From: Emiliania huxleyi CCMP1516
Lineage: Eukaryota > Haptophyta > Isochrysidales > Noelaerhabdaceae
Direction: 5' to 3'
Length of the DNA: 64,000 nucleotides
Assembly (NCBI RefSeq): GCF_000372725.1
Contig: NW_005201080.1
Coordinates: 132,872-196,871, forward strand
Below are positions 31,585 to 42,719 of the stretch, in pieces (the stretch's first letter is position 1; each line of letters opens with the position of its first letter). The position numbers and the translations under genes were made by a program. Under the pieces are notes generated by a model. It was not told the DNA's origin. It saw only the letters and a list, made by a program, of their open reading frames with translations, and ran no database searches.

Positions 31585-33446
31585 TCACTTGGCGGCGAGC
31601 TTGGCCTCCGCCTCGAGCCGCTTGTTGCGCGCCTAGTCTCGGGTCCTCCCGTGTCCTCCCGTGTCCTCTCGTGTCCTCGCCCCCGCCGAACGCCGCGCGC
31701 CTCAATGGCGTCCTGGCCGAGCCTCCAGAGCACAGAGAACATGAGGCCCTGGCAGCCGTTGGAGATGATCTTGGTCACCAGGCCTCGGAAGAGGAGGCCG
31801 GAGATGCCGTCCTGCGGAAGGCGCGAGGGGGGGGGGGGGGGGGCGGTGGGCCAGGCGGCGCAAGGGGCGGGAGGGTGGTCGGTTGGCGTTGGCAGGGGAG
31901 GGGGCGGGGCGCCGCGCCTTTGCAATGACTTGCTGCAGCGCCTGCCCGTAGCCGATGGGCACTTGCGAGGTTTGTGTCGTGGTCTTGATGACGCGGATCG
32001 AGTTGGAGCAGGTGTCGGAGACGGCGGAGGAGCAGAAGCCGAGCAGCGCGTTGCGGGCCTGCGTCGCATGGCGGGCGGGGACGTGGAGGCGGCAAGGCGG
32101 CGGGCGGGGCAGGCGGGCGGGCGGGCGGGCGAGGGGCGGGCGCACCAGGTACTTAGGCAGGTCGACGTGGCGGTCGACCTGCGGGATCTGCGCGTTGAGG
32201 AAGTTGTACGTGTAGAACCACGGGTAGTGGCCCACGAAGGTGGCCGTCATCGCGCCAATCGAGCCTGCAGGCGCGTCGGGTGGACGGGTCGGGGTCGGGC
32301 GGACGTGCGGCGAAGGCTGAGGGGTCGAGGGTGGAGGTGGAGAAAAGGGGAGAGGGGAGGGCGGCGAGGGCGGCGAGGGTGGAGGTGTCTCGGACGTGTC
32401 GCTCGTCACCGTGCCACAGCACTCCCACCCCGCCCTTTTGGATCTTTGCGCGGAGCTTGCTGAGGCCGTCGGCGCCCTCGACCTGGAGGATGGTCTTGCA
32501 CGCGTCGATGGGCATCAGGAAGATGCGGAAGCTCGCCGCGGCGGCCGACGAGGCGACGGACTTCACCGCGGTGGGCAGGTTCTTCGTCTGTGCAGCGGGT
32601 GAGGGCAGCGTCACTGGCCGGGGTGTGTTGTGAGGCGAGGGAGCGGGCAGGGTGGTGGAGGAGGGTGTGTTGTGAGGCGAGGGAGCGGGCAGGGTGGCGG
32701 AAGAGGGCTGTGCCGGCAGCGAAGTGTCAGGCAGGCGAGGCCTGGCACAGGGGGGCGCTAGAGAGCGTCTGTGCGGCGCGTAGCGAGGCGGTGGCGGCCC
32801 TCTGTCACGGGTGCAGCGAGGACAGTGGAAGCGTGTGGGGAGTGTTTCGCGCCTCTGCGCGCGAGTCGAGCAGCGCAATCATGCCTGCGTTGGAGGCGGT
32901 GTCTCCGAAGCGCGAGAGGGGGCCCTGGATGAGGGCGGGGCCGACGCCGCGGTAGAAGCGAGGGATGCCGCCCTGCGAGGGCAGCGCCACGAGGGGAGGG
33001 CGCGCTCAGCGCAAGAAGAAGCATGGGTCTCCTTACGTCCTTGCCCGGGGGCCGTCTCCTTGGTTGAGAGAGGGAGAGGGAGGCGGCGAGGAGAGGGGAG
33101 CGAGTGGCTGGAGCTTGCGGCGGCAGCCGCGAGTCGCACCTCCTTGTAGAGGTGACGCAGCGCCTCCAGCGTCCCCATCCCTTTGGCGTACTGGAAGTTG
33201 ACGGTCGTTCGCATCCACATGAGCGCTCCCACCTGGCAGAACATCGCAGCCGCGCCAGCCACGCCACCGCCCAGCGCCCGCTTCCCAGCCTTCCTCAGCG
33301 TCTCGACCAGCGGCTCAGCCTCCTTCTCCGCAGGCTGTGGGGTGGGGGCGTGGCAGTCAGAGACACTGAATGCTTTGGCGTGCGCCGTGGGCGGCGCGGT
33401 TGCGTGGCGGCCGCTGGGGTTTCCGGGTGCGCACCGAGGCAGCCAT
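31585..33446 (-). CDS. Mitochondrial carrier family (SLC25-like) protein
   Basis: Eight exons (33446-33435, 33334-33140, 32972-32859, 32587-32410, 32264-32146, 32058-31918, 31811-31701, 31632-31585) join in frame to 305 residues, normal for the family. The first exon encodes only MAAS. Introns 3, 6 and 7 have GC donors, the other four GT. Three repeats of two helices are visible: [20 protein letters not shown] with [20 protein letters not shown], then [20 protein letters not shown] with [20 protein letters not shown], then [20 protein letters not shown] with [20 protein letters not shown]. The PIDACK segment keeps a PxD/ExxK-like signature; the others are diverged. It should sit in the mitochondrial inner membrane, or possibly a plastid or peroxisomal membrane. 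The substrate cannot be told. The basic C-terminus ends KLAAK. Confidence 0.85.
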
Positions 33447-34654
33447 GACGAACGTCCGTGTGGGACCGTATACGCTGTTCAGGCCGAACGACATACTTTG
33501 GGCAGGGAGCAATCAACACGAGGTCGGCGACGATGCACTTTCGGGCCGCACGCGAGCTGGATTCCAATGTTTACATTTTTATTGATACAAAGTGAATCTG
33601 TGTCTTGAGTTATGTGTACGCCAACTCAGGGTGTGTGGCAGCCAGCTGGCTGTGTGTCTTGTGAGCTTGTTTGTGTCTGTGTGTCGCTCGTGCGTGTCGT
33701 CATCATCTGTCTAGCGTCCACCCATACCGCGTTGGTGTCCAGTCCGAGCCTGGCTGTTCTTCACCTTTCTACCTACCTACCTACTAGGAAGGTCCGTCCG
33801 AAATTTCTTTAGCCAGTGCGCCACAGTGCGCGCTCGCTAGTTCCGTGCCCAGTGTGTGTGTGTGTGCTCGCGGGTGGAGGTGGAGGCTGGAGGCGTGGTG
33901 GGTCTTTGAGTTTATTTCATGATGGACTACGAGGAGTGGGGGTCAACCGGGAGGCAGGGGGTCAACCAGGCGGCGGAGGACCGTGGGCCATCGCGGGGAC
34001 TGCTGCGTACGGAGGGCGCGGCAGATTGATCCGGATGGTCTCACCCGGTGGGAGGCACCGAGGCGTCTTGGACGCTCAGCTCTACCTTAGCTCCTGAGGG
34101 GCGCGTGGTTCTAACCACGTAGTAGGACTACAGCCCACCACAGACACCCTCCCCCACTCCTCACGTGTGTTCACACCCTCACCCTCTCCTCTCTCCTCTC
34201 TCTCTCTCTCTCTCTCCTCTCTCTCCTCTTGTCTGTGCTGTCTGCCTGACTCAGGCACTCAATCTGCCGATGCGTGATTGTGTGTGGGCTGCTCCGAGGG
34301 GGCCCTCTGTGCGATCCGACGGGTAGGGGGGCTGTGCCCGGGCGGTGTCCGGTGTGGAGTCCCCTTCTGATCCCGCCTGGGATGTTGGGTGTGAGGTTGT
34401 GGCGGCTTCGATCCCAAGGGGGGGAGCTGATCCCACTCAATAACCAACTCTCAGGGGCAGTAGGTGGGCGAGCTTCAGGCACGCTCATCTCGATCGTCAA
34501 GACGTCGCTACGCGCGGTCTTCCGCGGGGGGAGCTGCGTCGACGGGTGCGGGACCGCGGCGCAGCCAGTGCCGCGGCGAGGCCTCCGGCTGTTTGCGGCG
34601 GGCGGCTTGCTGCTCGCGGCGATGGCGAAAAACTCGTCTCGCCACACGCCAAGG
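33447..34654. other. Intergenic region without a recognisable gene
   Basis: Holds tgtg-rich sequence (33620-33700), a ctctctct tract (34196-34216), and short frames without family features. Nothing convincing is coding. Confidence 0.45.
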
Positions 34655-34920
34655 GCTTATGCTCTGGCGAGACGTGAGGCGCATGCGCCCAGGAGGGGAG
34701 GGGGCATGTGTAACGACACTGCTAGAGATGCCTTTCGGGGCCCAGAGATAAAACTTCTGTGATGCCATGCGTGACCTAGTAGTGTCCCCAGCTATGGGCG
34801 CGTCCACGTTGGAGCCAGGTGTGGTGTGGGCGCGAGAATAGCTCCGCCGTTCATGGAGGCAACCGATGCGAGTCGACTGGTGTGTGTCGTCGTGGTTTCG
34901 TATCAAGAATACTCACTCAC
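34655..34920 (+). repeat. Dispersed repeat, 266 bp (partner at 54708-54976)
   Basis: Begins gcttatgctctggcgaga and ends in cgtatcaagaatactcactc. The copy at 54708-54976 is in the same orientation and about 95% identical, and both end at the same point. The compact size and fixed ends suggest a SINE-like or short non-autonomous element. No poly(A) tail, tRNA-like A/B boxes or target duplication could be shown. Confidence 0.85.
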
Positions 34921-35594
34921 ACACCGTGCCCAGTGATGTGCGAGCGGTTGTAAAATTCTTTTAAAGCAACATGAAGTTGAAGAAAGAAGAGTGGTTTGGC
35001 CTGCACAAGCTTTTCAAACAAAAAGGAAAACAGAGGGTCCCCAGCACTTTGCGTTTCCGGAAATTTCCAGGTGGAGGGAAAACAGACAGAGGGTGTTTGG
35101 TGCTCCATTCTGGAAACTCGCAAGTTTCCCTGAGTCTGAGAGCTGGTCTGGGGCAAAATCTGACGCAAAATTGAGGAAATCGGCACGACACCCAGGCGGT
35201 CGCAGGGTATTTTCCATCCAGGTCCTATACCCGGGGTTTTCCAGGTATACCCGCAAAATACCCGGTGTTTTGCCGATTTGGCTGATTTTGGGCCCAAACC
35301 AGCCTCAGACTCGGCTCAGAGCCCGGAAAATTTGATGGTTTCCCCGGGAAAATAGAGAGGAAAAGAGAGGGTGCTGTAGAGAAAAAGGAAAGGAAAAGAG
35401 ACGGGGTGCGAGAGGAAAAGCTTGTTCAGCCTAAAGAGTGGTCCTTGCGCGAGGAGAGCTGTATAAACTCGATCGAGGGCCAAAATACGCCGCGAGGAGG
35501 GCGGAGGTTATTTCAGCCGCTGGTTTTTCTTTCTTTATTGACCTTGCGCTCGTGGTTTTCTCTTTCGGCGATTTTCGGCCGGTCTTGGCTCGCG
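34921..35594. other. 5' region of the methyltransferase gene with cgggtat-rich stretch
   Basis: 34940-35350 is lower in GC than its surroundings. It contains repeated acccgg/cgggtat motifs (35200-35275) related to those at 4330-4400. No gene recognised. Confidence 0.45.
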
Positions 35595-36599
35595 ATGCGC
35601 AGAGCGCCCTCCAGCTGTCTCTGCACCGCCGCCGCCGCCGCCGCCGCCGCGTCCAGCGCTTCCTTCCGCGCCGCCGCGCCGCTCCGCAAGCTCGTCGTGA
35701 GCGGGCGGGAGGTTCGGGTGCGCCAGCATTTTATGGACGTGCCCGTGCCGCAGGCTCGCCGGCGTGCGGCGGACCTGACCGGGCTCAAGGTTTGGCCCTG
35801 CTCCCTCCGGCTGCTACATCACTACGAGTCGGACGTGCTGCCGCGGCTGCTGCAGCGGCGCCGCGCCTCCGGCGACGACGCGCCGCTGCGCGTCCTCGAG
35901 CTGGGCTCAGGCGTCGGCGCGCTGGGGCTCGGGATCGCGGCGGTCGGCGGCGCCCGCGTGGTCCTCACCGACCCGGGCGTCGCCGTCAACCTCGCGGCCG
36001 ACTACTCCTCCAACACCCTCGAGTGGCTCGCCGCCAACGTGGCCGATAACGAGGCGGCGCTGCGGGAGCGGGCGCCGGCGGTGCGGCGGCTGGTGTGGGG
36101 CGACGAGGCGCACACCGCGGCGCTGCTCGCCGAGTTCGCCTCCCCCTTTGACCTCGTCGTCGGCACTCAACGCCGCTCTGCGGACGGCTGGACGAGTGGC
36201 AGCGGCGCCCTCGCACCGTGACGTGACTGTGCGACAGGTGCCGAGCTGCTGTACGACCCGGACCAGTACCCGGCGCTGCTGCGGGCGCTCGACGCCTTTG
36301 TGGCCGGCGGGACGCTGGCCCTGCTCGGCTTCACGCACCGGCACGAGGGCGAGCCCGCCGCCCCTCTGAGGGCGCGCTGCGGGCCGATCGGGCGCCCTTC
36401 ACGCCCATCGGTGAGCACAGGCGAGCGGCGCTTCTTCGAGGGCGCGGCGGCGGCTGGCTTCCGCACCGCGACGCAGTGGCGGGAGGGGGAGGGGGCGGTG
36501 CCGCGCTGGGCCACCGTCGAGATTGAGCGGGCCGCCGGCGGGGCGGCCTGGTCGCGGCTGCCGCGAGGCGGAGAGGAAGAGGAAGGGACTATGACTTAG
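35595..36599 (+). CDS. METTL21/FAM86-like lysine methyltransferase (Methyltransf_16)
   Basis: Two exons (35595-36162, 36238-36599) join in frame across a 75-bp GC-AG intron, giving about 309 residues. The N-terminus is rich in Ala, Arg and Ser (APSSCLCTAAAAAAAASS) like an organelle transit peptide. A seven-beta-strand SAM methyltransferase follows. Visible: KVWPCSLRLLHHYES, motif I VLELGSGVGALGLGIAAVGG, VVLTDPG, a long NTLEWLAANVADNE helix, and FDLVVG, which splices to AELLYDPDQYPALL, the family's (D/E)-x-x-Y-x-x post-motif. This family methylates lysines of chaperones and translation factors. The target here is unknown, possibly an organellar protein given the leader. Confidence 0.82.
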
Positions 36600-36687
36600 T
36601 AAAAGAGAGTATGTGAGGAGGAGCCGCCACCACTGCCGACAAAAATCCCTTGTGCCTTGAGTATGAGATGACGATTGTGGGGACGAG

Positions 36688-36785
36688 AAAAAGAAAGAAA
36701 GAAGCCGCCAGACAAGCCAAGGGAGGGATGGGAGGACGGCACGCCGCCACCACACAGGGATTTTAAGGAGAGGGGTGTGGTGCCC
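36688..36785 (+). repeat. Dispersed repeat copy C, upstream of the ADP-ribosylglycohydrolase
   Basis: Nearly identical to the repeat at 1-95 over about 65 bp (gggagggatgggaggacggc through attttaaggagag). It lies 80 bp upstream of the start codon at 36864, in the same strand relationship as copies A and B. Confidence 0.8.
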
Positions 36786-36863
36786 TTGCCGTCGGACCCT
36801 TATTTTCGTGCGCATCAGCCCTTCCGGGCGATCCTGGGCGACCCACCAACGACCAAAGCAGAA

Positions 36864-38249
36864 ATGCGGGCCGACAGCCTGACGCTCGCCGATCGCGTCG
36901 CCGGCGCCCTGTGGGGCATGTTCATCGCCGACGCGCTCGCGATGCCGGTGCACTGGTTCTACGGAGGTGTCGCGCAGATCCGTCGGGTATTCGGTCAGCC
37001 CATTGCCGGCTACATCGCGCCGCTCTCGCAAAAGGGCTCGTTCCCCGAGTCGATAATGGCGCTCTCTTCGACTGGAGGCGCCGGCCGCGGCGGCAGCGAC
37101 AGCGACATCGTCGGCACCGTCATCAACCATGGCAAGAAGGGTTTTTGGGCGCGAGGAGGAGGGTATCACTATCACTGCAGTCTCGAGCGGGGAGAGACGA
37201 CTCTCGAGGGCGAGATGGCGCGGCTGGCGATGCGCTCGCTGACCTCCGGCGGCGAGGGCGGCTTTGATCTCGACCGCATGCAGCGCGAGTACGCCGACTT
37301 CATGACGACGCCGGGAAGCCACCGCGACGCCTACGCGAGCTCGTACCACCGCATGTTCTTCCAGAACCGAGCGGCGGGCAGGCCTCTGCGCGAGTGCCCC
37401 TCAAACGACGGGCACAATGTGGACGCGATCGACGGCCTCGTCATCCCTGCCGTCGTGCTGCTGGGCGGCGCAGCGCGGCCCGAGGGCGAGGCTCTGCTCG
37501 AAGCGCAGCAGAGCGTGCGGGTGACGCGCTCGTCGCCGCGCGTCGAAGGGTACGTCGCGGAGCTCTCGGCGGTGCTGCGCGGCGTGCTGCGCGGCGAGCA
37601 AACGGCGGCGGAGGCGGCGCAGGCGGCGGCGGTGCGGCGGACGGGCCGGCGGATCGAGGCGGGTTGCGCCGTCCACGCCGGCGATGGCGCGCGCGCGCGT
37701 GCGCCATGACGCGTCCGCGACAACATGACCCTCAGGCGGACCCACGCCGCCCCGACCCGGTGGTGGCGTGCTACATCGACGACAACTTTGCGTCGTTGCT
37801 CGGTTTGCGCCTGGCCTCGAGTGCTAGTCCGTCTCGGGCGACAAGCCGGTGACACACCTTGTCGATCTGCCTGCAGGCTTGGCGGCAAAGTACACGTCCT
37901 TCTCCGAGGCGCTCCTCGCCAATGCGAACGCGGGCGGAGAGAACGTGCATCGCGGGCTAGTCCTCGGCGCTCTGATGGGCGCGCAGGTCCGGGGCGGGAG
38001 GACGAGAAGGAAAGAGAGGGAGACGGCCTGCAGCCACGCCCAAACTCGCACGAAACTCGCACGAAACTCGCAGGTACCTCGGGGCGGTTCTCCCTCCCGA
38101 CGGACCTCATCCCGACTCCGGCGCCTCCCTAGGTTGGCGCCTCGGGCATCCCTGCCGAGCTAAAGGCGGGCCTCTACCACCACGACGCCATCGCGGCGGA
38201 GATCGACGCCTTTATCGCCGCGCGCGTCTCCGGAGGCTCATGCACATGA
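36864..38249 (+). CDS. ADP-ribosylglycohydrolase family protein
   Basis: Four exons (36864-37658, 37736-37802, 37877-37986, 38133-38249) join in frame to about 362 residues; intron 1 has a GC donor, introns 2 and 3 GT. The family hydrolyses ADP-ribose linkages with two Mg ions. Visible: GALWGMFIADALAMPVHWFY at the N-terminus, a mid segment GHNVDAIDGLVIPAVV, AELSAVLRGVLRG, DPVVACYIDDNFASLLG, then FSEALLANANAGGENVHRGL VLGALMGAQ, the family's C-terminal metal/ligand signature. The last exon gives GIPAELKAGLYHHDAIAAEI. The N-terminal GD(A/S)xG motif is altered to ADALAMP, as in a subset of algal and bacterial homologues. Activity may therefore differ from human ARH3. The start is the ATG before RADSLTLADR. 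Confidence 0.9.
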
Positions 38250-38545
38250 CACATGGAAGCGTGGGCATGCAGGACATATCGCCGCCGGAGAATGCGCCTC
38301 AGAGCTCAGTACTGCAGCATGGTAGAGCATGCTAGGAATGTTCGGCACGGAATTGGAGCCGCGTTGGCGCTCCAGCAACCAGCCCGGACACCCCTCAGCG
38401 GACAGAGCGCACAGCGGCGCGCGACGCTGTGGGCTGTGGCTTCCCGGACTCTCGACGCTATAAACGTGTATAAAAAAAGCTGCGCCGCGCGGGTTAAAAA
38501 AATCCTTGTATGTTGTAGCCGTAATATTCCCCTTGGAGCGATACG
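38250..38545. other. Convergent intergenic region
   Basis: No gene recognised between the ADP-ribosylglycohydrolase and the ANKRD13-like gene. Confidence 0.45.
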
Positions 38546-41324
38546 CTAGTCGCCTAATTGGTGGCCCTCTCGCGGCGCGGCCCTCCTTTGCTGAAGATCG
38601 TGGCCTCGCCCGTTGCCCAGCTCGCCCGCGGCCTGGCTCGCCTCGAGGCTCGGCGGCCGGTGCGGCTCGTCGTCCTCGTCGCCGAGACTGGACAGGAACG
38701 CGTCAAGCAGGTCGTCGAGGAACTCGTCCTCCCCCACCACCTAGCAGACCCAAGCGAGTGGCCGCCGGGATCTCGCCCTGGCTCCCCTCCCCAACCAAGA
38801 TCGTCTGCCTGCGCCCTAACCCAGCTCCCGTGCCCCACCCCGGTCTACGCACCTCAAACTCGGGCGGCGCGTCAAACAGCTCGCCGCCGCCCGCCGCCAG
38901 CCCGCCCCCCTTCGCGCCAAAGGCAAACTGCTCCGCGTGCGGGTGCGCGCAGTCGTCCGAGAAGGAGGGGAGGTGCGCCTGGCCAGGCGCAGAGATGTGC
39001 GGGCCGTCGGATGCAGCAGGGGGAGGAGGGCCCCGTGGCCCGAATCTCTCGCCCTATGGCCGGCCTTGTGCGTGTGGACCACGGGGAACCCCTCACGACC
39101 TCGGCGTAACACACGGCGGAATCTCCGCCCAAGCTCGGCCCGATCTCGGCCCGATCTCGCGCCTCCACGTAGAAGCCGACGGGCAGCGGGACGGAGAGGC
39201 GGGTCGGGAAAGCGCATGGCGGGCACATGCCGAGCAGGTAGTCGCACACGCCTGAGCGACCGATCCGGTGGCCGGGCTCGACCCACGGGCTGCCCGGGGG
39301 ATGCCGAGCGTGCAGGCTCGCGGCACACCAGAGATGTGCCGGTTGATGGGAGCGAGCAGCCGCATGACGACGCAGAACTGGTCGAGGGAGAGCGGCAGAC
39401 CCCAAGAGCACGTGACGCGCGCCGACGCCGGGCGGAGGAAGAGGCCGAGCACCTTGCCATGTGATTTATCATCATATCCATATGTCATAATGACAAAGAA
39501 CATCGGAGGAAGAGGCCGAGCACCTTGCCGCCCTGCGCGAACCGCTGCAGCAGCGCCAAATCGCCGGCGCTCGACGGCTTGTCGTGCTGCTCGCTGTCGG
39601 CCGCCGCAGCCTCGCTCGCCAGCAGCGCCTCTGTGTGCGCGCGCCGGTCGGGCGGGGTGGCGATGACTCCCTCGCGCTCGCGCAGCCGCACGTTGAGCAT
39701 GCAGCGGCACTGGTAGCGCGCCGACGAGGCGGCAGCGGAGGGCGCGCCGGCGTCGGTGCTCGGATGGCCCCACAGGTCGCACTCGGCCATCAGCGGCACC
39801 AGCTCAGACACAAACCGAACGCCCGAGCCGCCGACGCCGCCGCCGCCGCCGCCGTCGCGCCCTCCGCCACCGCCGCCGCCGCCGCCCCTGCCCCTCGCCG
39901 CCGCTGCGGGCGACAGCTCGCCCTCCACGCGCAGGTCGGCGGGGTGGCGCGTGAGGGCGCACTCCGCCTGGCGCGGGCGCGTCATGGGGCGCGTCACGGG
40001 CGCGTCATGGGGCGCGTCGTGGGCGAGTCATGCATGCAGCACGTGCATAGACATGTACATGTAGGGGCGTGTGGGCGCGTGATGGGCGTGTCAGGTGTTG
40101 GGGGCGTGTCGTGGCGGGGGCTGTGAGGGCGGCACTCCGCGGCTAATGGACGAGCTCGTTTCTTCCTTAGGCGCGCCTGGTCGGAGGTCTCGCGCTGCAG
40201 TCCGGTCTCGAAGAGGCGAGAGGTCTGCTGGCGGGTCAGCTGCAGGTCCGGCTTGAGAAACGCCCACGTGCGGAGGTACTCTGCCGTCCGGCGGCGCTGC
40301 TGGTCCACCATCAGGATCTCCGGCTCGCCTTTGTCATTTGCACTCCTCCTCAGATTCTGATCTCAAGGTCACCCACCGTCAAGGATCTCCGGCTCGCCGT
40401 AGCCCGCGTCGAGACATATCTCCCCATATCTCCCCATATCTCCCCATATCTCCCCATATCTCGCCGTAGCCCGCGTCGAAGCGGATGATGAGCGAGAGGA
40501 GGCCGCGGTGCCAGGTCAGCGCGTCGTAGTCGAGTCCGGCGAGGGTCGAGTCGACCCTCACCCGGACGCCCCTCTTGCGGATCCGGTACCTACGGTGCGC
40601 AGCGCACGTGCTGCGAAGACAGCAAGCACCCTTGCTTGGAGCAGCTCGGCTTGTCAGACACGTGTCGGAGGGGAGGAAGCGGCGCAGCAGCGTCGCGACG
40701 CCGAGCATGTACGACCCGATCCTCCACGCGAGCACCTGCGCGGGGAAGGTTTCGAGGAGGAGGTCCGCAGAAGGTGCTGCGACAAGGCCCGGCCCCTCCT
40801 CCACGCGAGGCGCCGCGGAGAAGTCTGGCATCGAGCGCAGCGTCCTGAGCACCGTCTCCCTCCGCCCCGCCCACCGCTTCTGCTCGTCGAGCTGCACGGC
40901 GAGGTGGATCTCGCGCAGCACCTGCGCGCGGGCACGGATTCGGCGCCAGGCTCGTCTGGCGCGCGGGAGACCGCCACCCGGGCTGGCGTCTCTCTGCGGC
41001 CGGCGCCTGCTGCGCGGCGACCGCCTTGGCCTTCACGTCGGCCGCCGCGTCCGCACCAACGCAAGCCTGCACGCACGCCATCGCCTCCTCCATGGGCGTC
41101 CAGTTGCCCGCGGAGCGAGTGTTGACGTCGAAGCCCGCGGCGAGGACGCAGCGCACGGCGGCGGTGTCGACCCGCCGGATCGCGAGGTGCAGCAACGAAT
41201 CGCCGTGCCGGTCGAGCAGGTGCAGCTCCGTTGGCCGCTGCAGCAGAGCGAGGCGCAGCGCGTCGAGCTCGCCGGCGTAGACGAGGGAGAAGAGGTCAAC
41301 TGGATCCGCCAGCGCTGCGGGCAT
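38546..41324 (-). CDS. ANKRD13-like protein (ankyrin repeats plus GPCR-chaperone domain)
   Basis: A multi-exon minus-strand gene whose exon set is only partly resolved. The first exon (from 41324) encodes ankyrin-type repeats: DLFSLVYAGELDALRLALLQ, GDSLLHLAIRRVDTAAVRCV, GFDVNTRSAGNWTPMEEAMA. Next come ETVLRTLRSMPDFSAAPRVE and LLRRFLPSD, then IRKRGVRVRVDSTLAGLDYD and WHRGLLSLIIRFDAGYGE, then ILMVDQQRRRTAEYL. This order is the GPCR-chaperone domain of ANKRD13 proteins. In animals these bind ubiquitinated receptors in endocytosis. Further exons give CDLWGHPSTDAG, KVLGLFLR and GLPLSLDQFCVVMRLLAPIN, a diverged late segment FPTRLSVPLPVGFYVEA, and an acidic C-terminal DEFLDDLLDAFLSSLGDEDD. The stop is at 38546. 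An apparently newborn intron lies at 39453-39523. Confidence 0.78.
39433..39529 (-). other. Recent intron-like insertion with 26-bp flanking duplication
   Basis: Identical 26-bp copies (39433-39458 and 39504-39529, read on the minus strand from GGCAAGGTGCTCGG) flank a 45-bp AT-rich insert (39459-39503). On the minus strand each copy contains AAG|GTGCTC. An intron from 39523 to 39453 (71 bp, GT donor, AG acceptor) would remove exactly one copy plus the insert. It would also restore the reading frame between RFAQGGK and VLGLFLRPASA, since 71 is not a multiple of three. This is the structure expected of an introner-type insertion. Confidence 0.8.
40418..40461 (+). repeat. Short tandem repeat (catatctccc)
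   Basis: About four to five 10-bp catatctccc units lie within the ANKRD13-like gene, just after a coding stretch, so probably in an intron. Confidence 0.85.
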
Positions 41325-41587
41325 TGCACTCCTGGCGCGCGCGTTTTTCTTTTTGCCATCTCGACCGACTGCCCCAGCCACTCCGCTGTGAACACCGAGG
41401 GGCCTCGGTCTTCAGAGCCCCCTCTGCTCGGTACGAACTCTGTTCACACCGAGTAGCCTGGAGTGGCTGCGCTATAGCAGACAGGAGACAAGGCCGCCGC
41501 GCTCTTCGCGCTCTTGGCGCTCGCACATTCGACTGTGGAGGGTCAATCCGGTCTCGCTCGCTGTCACCACGCACCTCTGCCCCTCCC

Positions 41588-42472
41588 ATGGAGCTCGACA
41601 CGTTTCTCTACTACTGGGACGAGAGCGACGGGCCGCAGTGGCAGGGCTGGTGGATCACGCCGGACCGCGTAGGCAACGACCGCTTCTTTGCCTTCTCTCG
41701 CGGCGCAGCCGCGTCGCCCGACGAGTGTCGGTCCTGGCGCGGCGGCGACCGGTCGATTGATATGTGCGTGGCGAGCTTGGGCGGTGGCGCCATGGGCGTT
41801 CGGGCGAGCGGGCTCGGATTCGAGGGCGTGTACGAGCGGGAGAGCGAGGAGCGAGGGCATGGCAGGCCAGCGTTCCGGCGGACGCGCGACCTGACAGCGG
41901 CGGAGGCTGCGCGCATCGACGCGGCGAGTGCGGCGGCGCCCTCCACTGTCGTCTACAGCCAGCAGATGACCCTCGCTGACCTTCCTTCATCCTCCGAGGA
42001 GGCGCCTGCCGCCATCGCAGTGGGAGTGCCGCTCGAGCTCCCCGCCGCGGTGACGCCGGCGGCGGCGCTCGAGTGGGTGCGAGGCGGCGGGGAGGAGGGC
42101 GGGCAGCACGCCGGCGCGGCAGGCAGCCCGCCGGAGGAGGCGGCGGCGGAGCCGATGCTGCGGCTGTCGCTGCGAGTAGAGAGCGCGGCGGAGCTGGACC
42201 AGGTGGTGCGCAAGGAGGCGGCGGAGCGGCTCTCGCTGCCGGAGCTGAGCGACGAGGAGTCCCCGCTGCCGGTGGGGTGGGTGCTGGCCGAGAGGAGCGC
42301 CGCGCCGGTCAGCGGCACCGTGCGGCGCTTCTTGCTCCTCGCGGCGCACCAGCTGGAGGAGGAGCTGCCCGAGTCGTACCGCTCGCTGCCGCAGGTGCGC
42401 GAGCTTGCCGCGAGCCTGCGCCGGCTGGTTGTCGAGCGGGGCTTCACCCTCTGCGTGTGGGCCGACGGCTGA
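41588..42472 (+). CDS. Conserved-type hypothetical protein (FLYYWDESDGP...GWW motif)
   Basis: A single-exon frame of 294 codons from the ATG before ELDTFLYYWDES. The opening block FLYYWDESDGPQWQGWWITP followed by FFAFSRGAA resembles a motif of the form YYWDxxDGPxxxGWWxxP that I recall from proteins of dinoflagellates and other algae, with no known function. The rest has no recognised domain. It includes Ala/Glu-rich stretches, a region VGVPLELPAAVTPAAALEWV and a hydrophobic-helical C-terminus (VRRFLLLAAHQLEEELPESY). It lies 264 bp from, and divergent to, the ANKRD13-like gene, so the two may share a promoter. No signal peptide or membrane helix is seen. Confidence 0.6.
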   Translation: MELDTFLYYWDESDGPQWQGWWITPDRVGNDRFFAFSRGAAASPDECRSWRGGDRSIDMCVASLGGGAMGVRASGLGFEGVYERESEERGHGRPAFRRTRDLTAAEAARIDAASAAAPSTVVYSQQMTLADLPSSSEEAPAAIAVGVPLELPAAVTPAAALEWVRGGGEEGGQHAGAAGSPPEEAAAEPMLRLSLRVESAAELDQVVRKEAAERLSLPELSDEESPLPVGWVLAERSAAPVSGTVRRFLLLAAHQLEEELPESYRSLPQVRELAASLRRLVVERGFTLCVWADG

Positions 42473-42719
42473 GGTGTGCAAGTTGTGTGAGGGGCTGCGC
42501 GTGCCCAAATTTACCTCTGGTGTACCCTACCCCCAGAGGAAGTGCAACCACCGACGGTCCGCGAGGGCTGGATTCCGGCTCCTACCCAGATAGGGGGTCT
42601 GTTCCCCACACGGTTAGACCCTATGCAATAGGTAGGTAGGTCCGGTTTTGACCGCCCCAGAGGGCCCCGCAATAGGCTATGAATAGGTAGGTACGGGCTA
42701 CGCCTACGGCTCTAGCTGG

